Shown here: positions 6,664 through 16,225 of the stretch, in pieces
Layout: every line of letters starts with the position of its first letter
Numbering within the stretch: the first letter of the stretch is position 1
Source: Hyphomicrobiales bacterium
GTDB taxonomy: Bacteria; Pseudomonadota; Alphaproteobacteria; Rhizobiales; Beijerinckiaceae
Direction of reading: 5' to 3'
NCBI GenBank assembly: GCA_019237205.1
Contig: JAFAHO010000007.1
Location: 1-42,288, forward strand
Length of the DNA stretch: 42,288 nt
Translations under genes and position numbers: made by a program
The notes under the pieces: generated by a model
The model's input: the letters and a program-made list of their open reading frames with translations, nothing else
Databases searched by the model: none
What the model was told of the DNA's origin: nothing

Positions 6664-7664
6664 CGGCTATTCTCCGCCCTCGCCGCAGCCGGGGCCGCCT
6701 GCGCATCGTAAAGCCAGCACGCCGCCCGCCGTTCGCCGACCGCGATGAGCGGCGGCCGCTCGGCCTCGCAGCGACCGAAGACCCTCGGGCAACGCGGGCT
6801 GAAAGCGCAGCCTCGCGGAATCGCCGACAGCCGCGGCATGGTTCCCGGGATCTGCGCGAGTCGGCCGGCGCGGGCTTCGAGCGTCGGGATCGCCGCCATC
6901 AACCCCATCGCGTAGGGGTGGAGCGGCCGGCGCGCCACGTCGCCGATCGCGCCGATCTCGACGATCCGGCCGGCGTACATTACGGCGACCCGATCCGCCA
7001 TCTCGGCGATCACGCCCATGTCGTGCGTGATCAGCATAACCGCAGCGCCATGGACGCGCGTCACCTTTTTGAGCACCGCGATGATTTGCGCCTGCACCGA
7101 AACGTCTAGCGCGGTGGTCGGCTCGTCGGCGATGATGAGGGCCGGCTCCGCGCACAGGGCCAGCGCGATCACGACCCGCTGGCGCATTCCGCCCGAGAAT
7201 TCGTGCGGATAGCCGTCGATGCGTTTTGCCGGCGAGGGAATGCCGACCTCGCCGAGCCAGGCGATCGCCCGCTCCCGCGCCTGTCGGCGCGTCAGCGACA
7301 AATGCGTGAGGATCGTCTCGGTCAGTTGATCGCCGATGCGCAACAGCGGATTGAGGCTCGTCAGCGGGTCCTGAAAAATCATGCCGATCCGACGCCCGCG
7401 CAGCACGCGCATTCGCGCGGGCGAGAGATTGTCGATGCGCTCTCCGTCGAGCCGGATTTCGCCGCCCGCGATACGGCTGGGCGGATCGAGAAGACCGATG
7501 ATGGCGAGCCCGGTGAGCGTTTTTCCGGCGCCGGATTCCCCGACGACGCCGAGGACCTCGCCGGGCGCGATGTCGAACGAGACCCCGTCCAGCGCGATCA
7601 GCGGCCCCTGTCTTGTGGCGAATTCGACGCGCAGATCGCGAACCGACAGCAGCGCGGCGCTCAT
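6660..7664 (-). CDS. Dipeptide/oligopeptide-type ABC transporter ATPase (DppD/OppD-like), transporter 1
   Basis: This encodes 334 residues. The ATG at 7664 overlaps the TGA of the permease gene (ATGA), which fixes the start; a longer in-frame extension reads into that permease gene and is discarded. Walker A is GESGAGKT (about 42-49), followed by the signature SGGMRQR and Walker B LIIADEPTTALD. The C-terminal Oligo_HPN extension carries PRGCAFSPRCP with its two cysteines. It pairs with the ATPase encoded by the next gene to form the cytoplasmic heterodimer of the transporter. Confidence 0.93.
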   Translation of the reverse strand: MSAALLSVRDLRVEFATRQGPLIALDGVSFDIAPGEVLGVVGESGAGKTLTGLAIIGLLDPPSRIAGGEIRLDGERIDNLSPARMRVLRGRRIGMIFQDPLTSLNPLLRIGDQLTETILTHLSLTRRQARERAIAWLGEVGIPSPAKRIDGYPHEFSGGMRQRVVIALALCAEPALIIADEPTTALDVSVQAQIIAVLKKVTRVHGAAVMLITHDMGVIAEMADRVAVMYAGRIVEIGAIGDVARRPLHPYAMGLMAAIPTLEARAGRLAQIPGTMPRLSAIPRGCAFSPRCPRVFGRCEAERPPLIAVGERRAACWLYDAQAAPAAARAENSR

Positions 7665-8617
7665 TTCAGCCTTGGGTTCAGCGCATCGCGCAGCCAGTCG
7701 CCAAGGAGATTGACCGACAGGACCAGGGTCGCGAGGCCCAGACTCGGAAACGCCACGATCCACCATTCGCCGGAGAAGAGGTAGTTCTGACCGATACGAA
7801 TCAAAGTTCCGAGCGAGGGCTCAGTCGCCGGAAGGCCGACGCCGAGGAAGGAGAGCGTCGCTTCGGTGATGATGGCGATCGCGAGATTGATCGTCGCGAT
7901 CACGAGCACGGGACCCATGACGTTGGGGAGGATATGGCGGACGACGATGCGCGCCGGCGACAAGCCGATGAGGCGCGCCGCCTGCACGTAGTCGCGGTTC
8001 TTCTCGACCAGCGTCGACCCGCGAACGGTTCGCGCATATTGCACCCAGAACGACAGTCCGATCGCGACCACGAGCACCAGGAAGGCGGTCTCCTCACGGT
8101 TCGACTTCTGCAGGAGCGCGTGCGCGACGCCGTCCAGCAGCAGGGCGATCAGGATCGCAGGAAAAGTGAGCTGGACGTCGGCTATGCGCATGACCACGGA
8201 GTCGATCCATCCGCCGGCGTAACCGGCGATGAGGCCGAGCGCGACGCCAATCGCGCCGCCGAGCAGGACGCTGAAGGCTCCGATCATGAGTGAAATGCGT
8301 AAGCCGTAGAGGATCGCCGACCAGAGGTCGCGGCCCTGATCGTCCGTGCCGAGCAGGAAGCGCGGATCGCCTCCGGCCACAAATCGCGGCGGCGTCAGCG
8401 AATCCATGAGGAAATTCGCGGCTGGATTGAATGGATCGGTCGGGGCGATCAGTGGCGCCGCAAGGCCCGCCACGATCAGGATCAGGGCGATCAGACCGGC
8501 CGCCGCAGTCGTCTTCGAGGAAAGAAAGCTCGCGACGAGATCGTTGTCTCTGAGACGCGCGACAAGCGAGGGCGGCGGGGGCCCGGACTTCGCAAGGTCG
8601 ACGTCCGCCCTGCTCAT
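7661..8617 (-). CDS. Dpp/Opp-type ABC transporter permease (DppC-like), transporter 1
   Basis: This 318-residue inner-membrane subunit starts at 8617 (MSRADVDLAKSGPPPPSLVA), two bases after the preceding permease gene ends. A short cytoplasmic head is followed by a first helix (AAGLIALILIVAGLAAPLIA), a periplasmic segment containing LGTDDQGRDL, the DppC hallmark, and then five helices of the BPD_transp_1 domain with the coupling-helix region VQAARLIGLS. The length is normal. The stop overlaps the next start. Longer upstream frames run antisense-like through the neighbouring gene and are not used. Confidence 0.92.
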   Translation of the reverse strand: MSRADVDLAKSGPPPPSLVARLRDNDLVASFLSSKTTAAAGLIALILIVAGLAAPLIAPTDPFNPAANFLMDSLTPPRFVAGGDPRFLLGTDDQGRDLWSAILYGLRISLMIGAFSVLLGGAIGVALGLIAGYAGGWIDSVVMRIADVQLTFPAILIALLLDGVAHALLQKSNREETAFLVLVVAIGLSFWVQYARTVRGSTLVEKNRDYVQAARLIGLSPARIVVRHILPNVMGPVLVIATINLAIAIITEATLSFLGVGLPATEPSLGTLIRIGQNYLFSGEWWIVAFPSLGLATLVLSVNLLGDWLRDALNPRLK

Positions 8618-8619
8618 CC

Positions 8620-9606
8620 TCAGCCGTGCATCCCGTGCAGCGAGGCGCGCAGGCGCGGGTCGACGCTCACATAGAGAATGTCGACGACGAGATTGATGGT
8701 GACGAACATGAAGGCGATGAACAGGAGATAGGCGGCCATGATCGGAATGTCGACGTTCTGAATCGATTGCAGGAAAAGCTGGCCCATGCCAGGCCAGGCA
8801 AACACAGTCTCCGTGATGATCGAGAAGGCGACGATCGAACCGAGCTGCAGTCCGACGATCGTGATCACTGGGACGAGCGTATTCTTCAGGGCGTGACGGA
8901 AGTGAATGGCGCTCTCCGAAAGCCCGCGGGCGCGGGCGAAGCGGATATAGTCGGCGCGCAGGACTTCCAGCATTTCGGCGCGTACGAGCCGCATGATCAG
9001 CGTCATCTGGAAGAGGGCGAGCGTAGTCGCCGGCATGACCAGCGATTTCAGGCCGGAGACGGTGAGAAATCCTGTCGTCCACCAGGGGCCGAGGCGCACC
9101 ACGTCTCCCCGGCCGAAGGACGGCAGCCAGCCGAGCACTACCGAAAAGAGAGTGATCAGCAGGATTCCGGTGAGGAAGGTCGGGAGCGAGATGCCGATCA
9201 GCGACAGCGCCTGAAAGAGCCTGGAGAGCGCGCTGTCGCGATGCAAGGCGGAATAGACGCCCATCGGGATCCCCGCCGCGAGCGAGAGGATCGAGGCGAC
9301 GAACGCGAGCTCGAGGGTCGCGGGCATCCGCGCGCCGATCAGATCGGCGACCGGCTGCTTGAACTGGTACGACACGCCAAAGTCAAAGCGCGCGGCACGG
9401 GCGAGAAAGCGCAACGCCTGGACGATCGCGGGATCGTTGAGGCCGAGCTCCTCACGCAACTGCGCCCGCTCGGCGACCGAGGTCTCGACCCCTACCATCT
9501 GATTGATCGGATCACCGACATACCGGAACATCGCAAAGGCGATCAGCCCAACCGCGATCATAACGCCGATCGATGCGAGGACCCGGCGGACGACGAATGC
9601 GATCAT
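8620..9606 (-). CDS. Dpp/Opp-type ABC transporter permease (DppB-like), transporter 1
   Basis: This 328-residue inner-membrane subunit begins MIAFVVRRVLASIGVMIAVG, the DppB N-terminal helix. Next come the conserved periplasmic stretch and the block with PATLELAFVASILSL, and then the coupling region YIRFARARGLSESAIHFRHA with the permease 'R-A-R-G-L' motif. The end GMHG and stop sit just before the DppC-like start. Together with that partner it forms the transmembrane channel. It follows the binding-protein gene by 60 bases. Confidence 0.92.
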   Translation of the reverse strand: MIAFVVRRVLASIGVMIAVGLIAFAMFRYVGDPINQMVGVETSVAERAQLREELGLNDPAIVQALRFLARAARFDFGVSYQFKQPVADLIGARMPATLELAFVASILSLAAGIPMGVYSALHRDSALSRLFQALSLIGISLPTFLTGILLITLFSVVLGWLPSFGRGDVVRLGPWWTTGFLTVSGLKSLVMPATTLALFQMTLIMRLVRAEMLEVLRADYIRFARARGLSESAIHFRHALKNTLVPVITIVGLQLGSIVAFSIITETVFAWPGMGQLFLQSIQNVDIPIMAAYLLFIAFMFVTINLVVDILYVSVDPRLRASLHGMHG

Positions 9607-9666
9607 CGGAGACGTAGGCTAAAGGACGCGATCGTCATCGGGCTCTCCGCACGGCCGTCGATCGCC

Positions 9667-11280
9667 TCAATCCATCGTGACCCAGGCGAAGATGTAGTAA
9701 TTGTCGGGCCGCTGAATCACATGGGTTGTCTTGGATACGCCCCAGGCGAGCGCCTGCTGATGCAGCGGAATGTATCCGACGTCGTCAAAGAGCGCGATTT
9801 GCCAACCTTGCGCGAAATCATCGTCTCGCCCGGTTTCGTTGGGCTCCTGGAGCGCCTTGCGGGCAAGCGCGTCGACGCTGGGATTGCAGTAGTCGCCCAC
9901 ATTGTTGCCGCCCCAATTCGTTTTCTCGTTGCGGCAGCCGACGATATATTGAAAGACATTGTAGCTCTCGAGCGTCGTCGGCGTCCATCCGAGGAGATAG
10001 AACGAGCTGTCGTAGCCTCCTGCGGCGGAAATCGAGGCGAAGAATTTCGACTTGGGCTCCGCGTTCAGGTCCACCTTGACGCCGACCCGGGCGAGCATGC
10101 CGACGACCGCCTGACAGATTTGCTCGTCATTGACATAACGGTCGTTCGGGCAGTCCATCTGCACCTCAAATCCGTCGGGATAGCCCGCTTCGGCGAGCAG
10201 CTTCTTGGACGCCTCGGGATCGAACGGGAACCGCTTGAAGTCCTTCGATCGAGAAAACAGAGCGGGCGCGATCAGGAGCGCCGACGGCGTCGCCTGGCCG
10301 CGCATGACCTTCTTGTTGATCGCGTCCTCGTCGACCGCCTGATAGAAAGCCTTGCGAACACGGACGTCCTTGAACGGATTCTTCCCCTTGACGCTGGAGT
10401 GGCCGAGTTCGTCGCGGAACTGGTCCATGCCAAGGAAAATCGTCCGGATTTCGGGGCCGGCCAGGACCTCAGCGCCCGGGTTTGCGTTGACGCGGGCCTG
10501 GTCGTTGAGCGGAACCGGGTCCATCCAGTCGATCTCGCCGGAGAGAAGCGCGGCGACGCGCGTCGCGGCGTTGGGAATCGGCGTGAAGACGACGTCGTCA
10601 ATATTGTGCTTGGGCGTGTCCCACCAGTTCGGATTTTTCCTCCAGACCGTCTTCACGCCCGGCTCATGACTGACCAGAATGAAGGGCCCCGTGCCGTTGG
10701 CATGAAGCCCGGCATAGGGCGGCGTCGTGGCGTTCATCGCCGTGGCTTCAGCCGCGCCATGGGCCTCGGACCAGCTCTTCGAGAACATGCCCCAGCTTTC
10801 CCATTCGTTGATCAGCAGCGGGTTCGGCGATTTCAGCAGAAAGTCGACGGTGTAGTCGTCCACCTTCACGATCCGGGCGTCAGCGGGAATGCGACCCTTC
10901 AGGTCGGAGCCTGCGCTCAGGACGCGACGGGCGGAGAAGATGACGTCGTCCGCCGTGAAATCCTGACCTTCATGGAATTTGACGCCCTTTCGCAGATGGA
11001 AGCGCCAGTGCAGCGGATCCAGCACGTCCCAGCTCGTCGCGAGGCAAGGCTGGATCTTCATGTCGGGTCCGCGCCGAACGAGCCCTTCGTAGACCGCGCC
11101 ATTGACGCTGAGGCTGAAGCTCTCGTTGATCTGATAGGGGTCGACGGACTTCAATTCGCCCTGAAACGCGAACCGCAAGGTCTTGGCTTCGGCGCCGGGC
11201 GCGAGCGCGACAGCCAATATCGCTGTTGCGGCGCAAATCGCCGCGACGGCGAACGTCCTGACCTTCAGCGACCACGACAT
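9667..11280 (-). CDS. Family 5 extracellular solute-binding protein, transporter 1
   Basis: This 537-residue periplasmic receptor delivers substrate to transporter 1. A Sec signal peptide is visible (residues 1-32, cleaved after PGAEA), then the SBP_bac_5 opening LRFAFQGELKSVDPY and the family block LATSWDVLDPLHWRFHLRKG followed by VKFHEGQDFTADDV. GGAGAG lies six bases before the ATG. The family binds peptides, but also opines, amines, glutathione and sugars, so specificity is open. It is the first gene of the dpp-like set and is preceded by a 170-base gap after the kinase gene, the likeliest place for an extra promoter inside the block. Confidence 0.92.
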   Translation of the reverse strand: MSWSLKVRTFAVAAICAATAILAVALAPGAEAKTLRFAFQGELKSVDPYQINESFSLSVNGAVYEGLVRRGPDMKIQPCLATSWDVLDPLHWRFHLRKGVKFHEGQDFTADDVIFSARRVLSAGSDLKGRIPADARIVKVDDYTVDFLLKSPNPLLINEWESWGMFSKSWSEAHGAAEATAMNATTPPYAGLHANGTGPFILVSHEPGVKTVWRKNPNWWDTPKHNIDDVVFTPIPNAATRVAALLSGEIDWMDPVPLNDQARVNANPGAEVLAGPEIRTIFLGMDQFRDELGHSSVKGKNPFKDVRVRKAFYQAVDEDAINKKVMRGQATPSALLIAPALFSRSKDFKRFPFDPEASKKLLAEAGYPDGFEVQMDCPNDRYVNDEQICQAVVGMLARVGVKVDLNAEPKSKFFASISAAGGYDSSFYLLGWTPTTLESYNVFQYIVGCRNEKTNWGGNNVGDYCNPSVDALARKALQEPNETGRDDDFAQGWQIALFDDVGYIPLHQQALAWGVSKTTHVIQRPDNYYIFAWVTMD

Positions 11281-11451
11281 TGCTGCTCTCCGAGTGCATC
11301 CGGGGTCTTCTTACAGGCGCGTCTCCGATAGCCGCCAATCCGCATCTGCACGAGCCCGCCCTATGGGATGCCAAACGAGCGCATCTAAGCGCACCCCTTT
11401 CGATTGGTCCAGACCGGCTGGCGTCGGCCTCGCGCGCCAGGCGCCCCGCGC

Positions 11452-12396
11452 TCAGTCTGTCTTTGCAAGTCCGGCGCAAAAGGCTTCGAATTCGGCCTCA
11501 GTCGCGAACGACTTTTGCGCGCCGCGCCTGGTCACCGAGTCGGCGGCGTAGCGCGTCGCCTTGTCCAGGGCGGCGTCGAGGCCGAGGCCCGAGGCGAAAT
11601 ACCGGGCGAAGCTGCCGATGAAGGCGTCGCCTGCGCCGGTCGAATCCACCGCCTGAACCTTGACCGGCGCGACGCGTCTCAAGCCCTGAGGCGTCGCTAC
11701 GAGCGACCCGCGCGCTCCGAGCGTCACGATCACCGTTTCGAGGCCTTCCGCGACGAGGCTCCGCGCCGCGGCGGCGATCTCGTCTTCCGATTCGACCGGC
11801 ATTCCAGTCAGGATCGCGAGCTCGGTCTCGTTGGGGGTGATGAAGTTCGCGTCGCGGATCCGCTCCAGGTCGAGATTGGGTAGCGCCGGGGCGGGATTGA
11901 GAGCCGTCTTCACGCCATGCCGCTTGCCGAAGGCGATCGTTGCGTAGACCGATTCGAGCGGCACCTCGAGCTGCGTCAGGATGAGATCGCAGGTTTTGAG
12001 CTCTTCGCCCGCGCGCTCGAGGTCGGCCGGCGTTAGGTCGCCGTTCGCGCCCTTGACGATGAGGATGCAATTGTCGCCCGAGGCGTTGACGAGAATGGTC
12101 GCTGTCCCGGTCGACTGCCCGGGCACACACTGAACATGCCGAGTGCTGACCTTCGTCTCCTCGAAATTGCGCAGGACGCCGTCGCCGAGCATGTCGTCGC
12201 CGACCTTCGACACCATGACGACGGCGGCGCCAAGCTTCGCCGCCGCGACTGCCTGATTGGCGCCCTTGCCGCCATGATTCATCTCGAAGCGGGGCGCGGC
12301 GATCGTCTCGCCCCAGACCGGCATGCGGCCCACGTAAGTCACGAGATCGACGTTGCTCGAGCCGACGACGCCGATGCGCGGAGCTTTGGCAGTCAT
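11452..12396 (-). CDS. rbsK: Ribokinase-type PfkB-family sugar kinase
   Basis: This 314-residue cytosolic kinase phosphorylates a pentose or similar sugar with ATP. Both PfkB signatures are intact: the N-terminal NHGGKGANQAVAAAKLG (about residues 42-58), which binds the sugar, and the C-terminal DSTGAGDAFIGSF, which holds the catalytic Asp and anion hole. The opening VVGSSNVDLV is typical of RbsK. The ATG at 12396 is used; the longer frame upstream reads through the gap after the oxidase gene. No ribose transporter or RbsD lies nearby, so its substrate may be another sugar, released by the island's pathway or imported by the neighbouring transporter. Confidence 0.85.
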   Translation of the reverse strand: MTAKAPRIGVVGSSNVDLVTYVGRMPVWGETIAAPRFEMNHGGKGANQAVAAAKLGAAVVMVSKVGDDMLGDGVLRNFEETKVSTRHVQCVPGQSTGTATILVNASGDNCILIVKGANGDLTPADLERAGEELKTCDLILTQLEVPLESVYATIAFGKRHGVKTALNPAPALPNLDLERIRDANFITPNETELAILTGMPVESEDEIAAAARSLVAEGLETVIVTLGARGSLVATPQGLRRVAPVKVQAVDSTGAGDAFIGSFARYFASGLGLDAALDKATRYAADSVTRRGAQKSFATEAEFEAFCAGLAKTD

Positions 12397-12454
12397 GGTT
12401 GTCCTATGGCTCCTTAAGCCGACCCGCCGGCCGCGAAGCAATCAGCCGCCGAAG

Positions 12455-14263
12455 TCATTTCACTCGGGCGAATCCATCGGGGCTCCAACTTTCGCTGCCC
12501 ACTCCATGATGAACGTAGAAAAGGCCGTCCGGATCGTATTTCTCCTTGACGCTGCGAAGCCGCGCATAGTTCCCGCCCCAGAAGGCGTCCTGCCAATTCG
12601 ATTGGAAGAAATCGGATTCCAAGACATAGGAGGCCACGCGGGGAAGGAGCTTGCGGATTTCGTTCATCGACCGATCGACGGCCGCAGCTTGGCTCCGTGC
12701 GGCCGCCTCGTCCGGCTCACGTCCTGAAACGCCAGGGTAGGCGGGAGGTCCTCCGGCGGCGCTGATCGCTAACGCGAAAGCGTCGACTACCGCGGGGTTC
12801 ATGGCCGTATCCCTGGCCGCTGCGATCGCTTCTGGGCGCGCGCCCGCGAGCCCCTTGTTAAAGTGCAGCGAGACGCCCCGGTGTTGTGCTGCCGCAGCGA
12901 GCGCGTCGACGAGGTCTTGCCGCCGATCGGCTTCGAGCGACGATGCGGGCAGCCAAGCGGATTGGTAGGCGTAGAGGACCTGACCCGCCTCGCCGAGGTT
13001 GGCCGCCCAAAAAACATTGTCCGCCGGCGCGCCTTGGCGATCGTCGGCGATCATGAGGCCCGGGATGCGATTGAGGAACAGAGGGCTCCAAATATTCTGG
13101 GCCGGCAGGGCGAGGATCTTCGGCTCGGAGGCGATCGCGAAATCGCGCGGCGCGGCCGACGCCCAGTCGAAAAAGGGACGCCAGACCGCCTCCGCCTGCT
13201 GCTGATCGAGGTCCTCGAAGACCATCGAAATCGCGACAGCGCCTCCCGGCCCAAAGGCGATCTGTTCGCCCCAATGCGGATTGAGGAGCGCTTCCTGGTA
13301 GAATTCGAGGATCTTCGACACGAGGCGGCGATACGCATCATCCGACGTCGCCCTGACGGTCGCGAAGACCCCGCCGAAAAATTTGGGAAGGTCGTGCGTT
13401 CGCAACGTCAACCGGGTCACGACGCCGAAGCCGCCGCCGCCGCCCTTGAGGGCCCAGAAGAGGTCGGGATTCGAGCAGGCATTGGCGAGTTTGACGTCGC
13501 CGTCGGCGGTCACGATCTCGGCCTCCAATAGGCTCGCCGCGGCCATGCCATAGGCCTTCGAAAAGCTGCCGAAGCCGCCGCCCTGGATCAAGCCGGCGAC
13601 TCCGACCGTCATGCAGCCGCCGCCCTGGACGTAGCGGCCGGCTTTCGTCGTCACCTCGTCGTAGACCCGCCCCCAAATCGCGCCTGAGCCGATGGACACG
13701 GCCGGCTGCGGCTCTGCCCGCCCGTCGCAACCCGCGCCGACGAATGCGTCGTGTAGCACGACGCCATTCATCGCGCGCGTCCAGATCAAGAGGGAGTCGG
13801 CTGCGTTCGAGTTTCCCTGATAGCTGTGACCGCCACCCTTCACGACCAGCCGCAGATTGTTGGTCCTGGCGAAGTTGACTGCGGCGACGATGTCCTCCGT
13901 CGTCCTGGCGGCGACTGCGTAAACGCTAGGCTCGGACGTCCAGGCGCCGACCCAGCCGAGGGTCTGCGTCAGCCCAACTTCGTCCCCGAGATAGTACGGG
14001 TTCTTCAGTTCCCCGAACACTTGAGCGCAGGCCGAATCAGGCAGTGTGTCGACGCACCCGCTCAGTGGCGAACGCACTTTGATGAGACGTTCTCCAACGA
14101 CGCGCCCGAGTTGATTCCATTCCTCGTCCGATGGCCACCCAGGATCGATAGGGCGGAGGCGGATGACCGAAGACGTCGCTTCGGCCGAAACCGCCGATCC
14201 CGGATAGAGTCCGTTCGCAAACGGCAGCCCCGCTATGATCTTGAGGAGACTCCTGCGGTCCAT
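12455..14263 (-). CDS. Exported bicovalent-FAD oxidoreductase (berberine-bridge type), copy 2
   Basis: This encodes 602 residues. The N-terminus MDRRSLLKIIAGLPFANGLY is a twin-arginine-like leader (DRRSLLK), so export of the folded flavoprotein is likely. The FAD_binding_4 domain covers about 110-270. His146 in GGGHSYQG and Cys217 in GGGCMTVG match the two residues that bind FAD covalently in berberine-bridge-type enzymes. The C-terminal BBE domain ends NYARLRSVKEKYDPDGLF. Family members oxidise sugars, oligosaccharides, alcohols or alkaloids with O2, giving H2O2. It is longer than typical bacterial members (450-500), with extra sequence before the FAD domain. A close paralogue lies just upstream. 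Confidence 0.88.
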   Translation of the reverse strand: MDRRSLLKIIAGLPFANGLYPGSAVSAEATSSVIRLRPIDPGWPSDEEWNQLGRVVGERLIKVRSPLSGCVDTLPDSACAQVFGELKNPYYLGDEVGLTQTLGWVGAWTSEPSVYAVAARTTEDIVAAVNFARTNNLRLVVKGGGHSYQGNSNAADSLLIWTRAMNGVVLHDAFVGAGCDGRAEPQPAVSIGSGAIWGRVYDEVTTKAGRYVQGGGCMTVGVAGLIQGGGFGSFSKAYGMAAASLLEAEIVTADGDVKLANACSNPDLFWALKGGGGGFGVVTRLTLRTHDLPKFFGGVFATVRATSDDAYRRLVSKILEFYQEALLNPHWGEQIAFGPGGAVAISMVFEDLDQQQAEAVWRPFFDWASAAPRDFAIASEPKILALPAQNIWSPLFLNRIPGLMIADDRQGAPADNVFWAANLGEAGQVLYAYQSAWLPASSLEADRRQDLVDALAAAAQHRGVSLHFNKGLAGARPEAIAAARDTAMNPAVVDAFALAISAAGGPPAYPGVSGREPDEAAARSQAAAVDRSMNEIRKLLPRVASYVLESDFFQSNWQDAFWGGNYARLRSVKEKYDPDGLFYVHHGVGSESWSPDGFARVK

Positions 14264-14367
14264 TCATCACCTCCGGACGTCCAGGCTCCCGCCTGAGAAG
14301 CGCGCCAGAGTCGACCGCCCCGATCGGCAACGCCTTTGCCGCGATCGATGTTCCTGCGCCCGTCGGC

Positions 14368-16182
14368 TCAATGGGCCTCGACCCGCGTAAACCCGTCCGC
14401 GCTCCAGTCCTCGCTACCGACTCCGTGATGCAGGAAGAACAGGCCGTCGGGATCGTATTTCTGCTTGATCATGCGCAGCCGGGCGTAGTTCTCGCCCCAG
14501 AAGGCGTCCTGCCAATTCGCCTGGAAGTAGTCGGTCTCCCACACATAGGATCCGACGCGCGGCAGGAGCTTGCGGATTTCATCCATCGATTGGCCGACGG
14601 CCTCGGCTTCGCTTCTCGCCTTGGCTACGTCCGGCTCGTGTCCGGGGACGCCGGGATAGGCGGGCTGTCCGAGGGCGCCAGTGATCATGAGCGCGAATGC
14701 GTCGGTGACCGCCGGATTCATCGCCGTGTCCTTCGCTGCGGCGATCGCCTCGGCGGCCGCGCCCGCAAGCCCCTTGTTGAAATGAAGCGACACGCCGAAA
14801 GGCTTCGCCGCCGCAAACAACGCGTCTGCAAGGCTTTGGCGCCGGTCGGCCTCGAGCAGTGAAGCCGGCAGCCAGGCGGATTGGTAGGCGTACCAGACCG
14901 CGCCCGCCTCTTCGAGGTTGCCGGCCCAGAAAATGTTGTCCGCCGGCGCGCCCGGGCGATCATCGGCGATCACGACCCCGGGAATGCGCTTCAGCACCGA
15001 AGGGTCCCATCGCGCCCGCGCCGGTCCGGCCAATATTTTCGGCGCCGATACGATGGCGAAATCCTGCGGCGCGGCCGACACCCAATCGAAGAAGGGCCGC
15101 CACACCGCCTCCGCCTGTTGCTGATCGAGGCCCTGCACCGCCATCGAAATCGCGACGTAGCCGCGCCCAATGAGGATCTGTTCGCCCCAATGCGAATTAA
15201 AGAGCGCTTGCGCGTAGAATTCGACGGTTTTGGCGATCAGGCGACGATAGGCGTCGTCGGACGTCGCCTTTATGGCCGCGAATACTCCGCCGAAATATTC
15301 TGGGAGCGCATGGGTGCGCAAAGTCACGCGGGTGACGACGCCGAAGCCGGCGCCGCCGCCCTTCAGCGCCCAGAACAGGTCGGGATTCGAGCAGGCGTTG
15401 GCGATTCTGACCTCGCCGTCGGCGGTCACGACCTCCGCCTCGATGAGGCTCGCGGCCGCGAGGCCATAAGCCTTGGAGTAGCTGCCGAAGCCGCCGCCCA
15501 GGATGAGGCCGGCGACGCCGACCGTCATGCAGCCACCGCCCTGCACATAGCGGCCCGCCTTGGTCATCACTTCGTTGTAGACATGTCCCCAAATCGCGCC
15601 CGGCCCGATCGATACGGCTGGCTGAGGCTCCGAGCGCCCCTCGCAGCCTGCCCCGACGAACGCATCGTGCGAGACGATGGCGTTCATCTGGCGGGTCCAG
15701 ATCAGAAGGGAGTCGGCCGCATTCGACGACCCCTGGTAGCTGTGGCCGCCGCCCTTCACCACCAGCCGCAGGTTGTGCCTTCGGGCGAAATTGACCGCGG
15801 CGACCACATCGCCGGTGGTCTGGGCGGCGACCGCGTAAACGCTCGGTCGCGACGTCCAGGCGCCGACCCAGCCCAGAGACTGCGTCAGTCCGACCTCGTC
15901 GCCGAGGTAGAAGGGATTCTTGAGCTCCATGAAGAGCTGCGCACAAGCCGCGTCGAACGAGGCGCCGACGCAGGCGGCGAGCGGCGACTGTACTTTGATG
16001 AGGCGTCCTTCGACCTGGCGGCTAAGCTGATCCCAGCTTTCGTCAGACGGCCATGCGGGATCGCCGGGACGCACCCTGGCGGAGGCGGACGCCGCTACCG
16101 CCAACCCCGAACCAAGGCTGTTTGCGAACGGCAGCCCGGCGACGATCTGCAACAAACGCCTTCGATTCACTCGGTCAACCAT
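14368..16182 (-). CDS. Exported bicovalent-FAD oxidoreductase (berberine-bridge type), copy 1
   Basis: This encodes 604 residues and is closely similar to the next gene over its whole length (identical blocks such as YLGDEVGLTQ, GGGHSYQG, SKAYG and KYDPDGLF). The leader MVDRVNRRRLLQIVAGLPFA again has an RR-x-LL core. His147 and Cys218 are placed for bicovalent FAD. The catalytic region and BBE tail (NYARLRMIKQKYDPDGLFFL) are intact, so both copies appear functional. It lies 43 bases downstream of the fused ATPase gene of transporter 2, so cotranscription is likely. The oxidised substrate is unknown; export and placement between two importers suggest a periplasmic oxidation before or alongside uptake. 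Confidence 0.88.
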   Translation of the reverse strand: MVDRVNRRRLLQIVAGLPFANSLGSGLAVAASASARVRPGDPAWPSDESWDQLSRQVEGRLIKVQSPLAACVGASFDAACAQLFMELKNPFYLGDEVGLTQSLGWVGAWTSRPSVYAVAAQTTGDVVAAVNFARRHNLRLVVKGGGHSYQGSSNAADSLLIWTRQMNAIVSHDAFVGAGCEGRSEPQPAVSIGPGAIWGHVYNEVMTKAGRYVQGGGCMTVGVAGLILGGGFGSYSKAYGLAAASLIEAEVVTADGEVRIANACSNPDLFWALKGGGAGFGVVTRVTLRTHALPEYFGGVFAAIKATSDDAYRRLIAKTVEFYAQALFNSHWGEQILIGRGYVAISMAVQGLDQQQAEAVWRPFFDWVSAAPQDFAIVSAPKILAGPARARWDPSVLKRIPGVVIADDRPGAPADNIFWAGNLEEAGAVWYAYQSAWLPASLLEADRRQSLADALFAAAKPFGVSLHFNKGLAGAAAEAIAAAKDTAMNPAVTDAFALMITGALGQPAYPGVPGHEPDVAKARSEAEAVGQSMDEIRKLLPRVGSYVWETDYFQANWQDAFWGENYARLRMIKQKYDPDGLFFLHHGVGSEDWSADGFTRVEAH

Positions 16183-16225
16183 TCGTCGCTTCCCGCTGTT
16201 TCGAAGCCCGGACGGTTCGTCATCC

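Noticed and set aside
8626..11331. A 901-codon open frame on the plus strand
   Set aside because: It lies antisense to the permease and solute-binding-protein genes of transporter 1, is rich in Arg, Asp, Glu and His as expected for a high-GC shadow, and has no family motif or ribosome-binding site.
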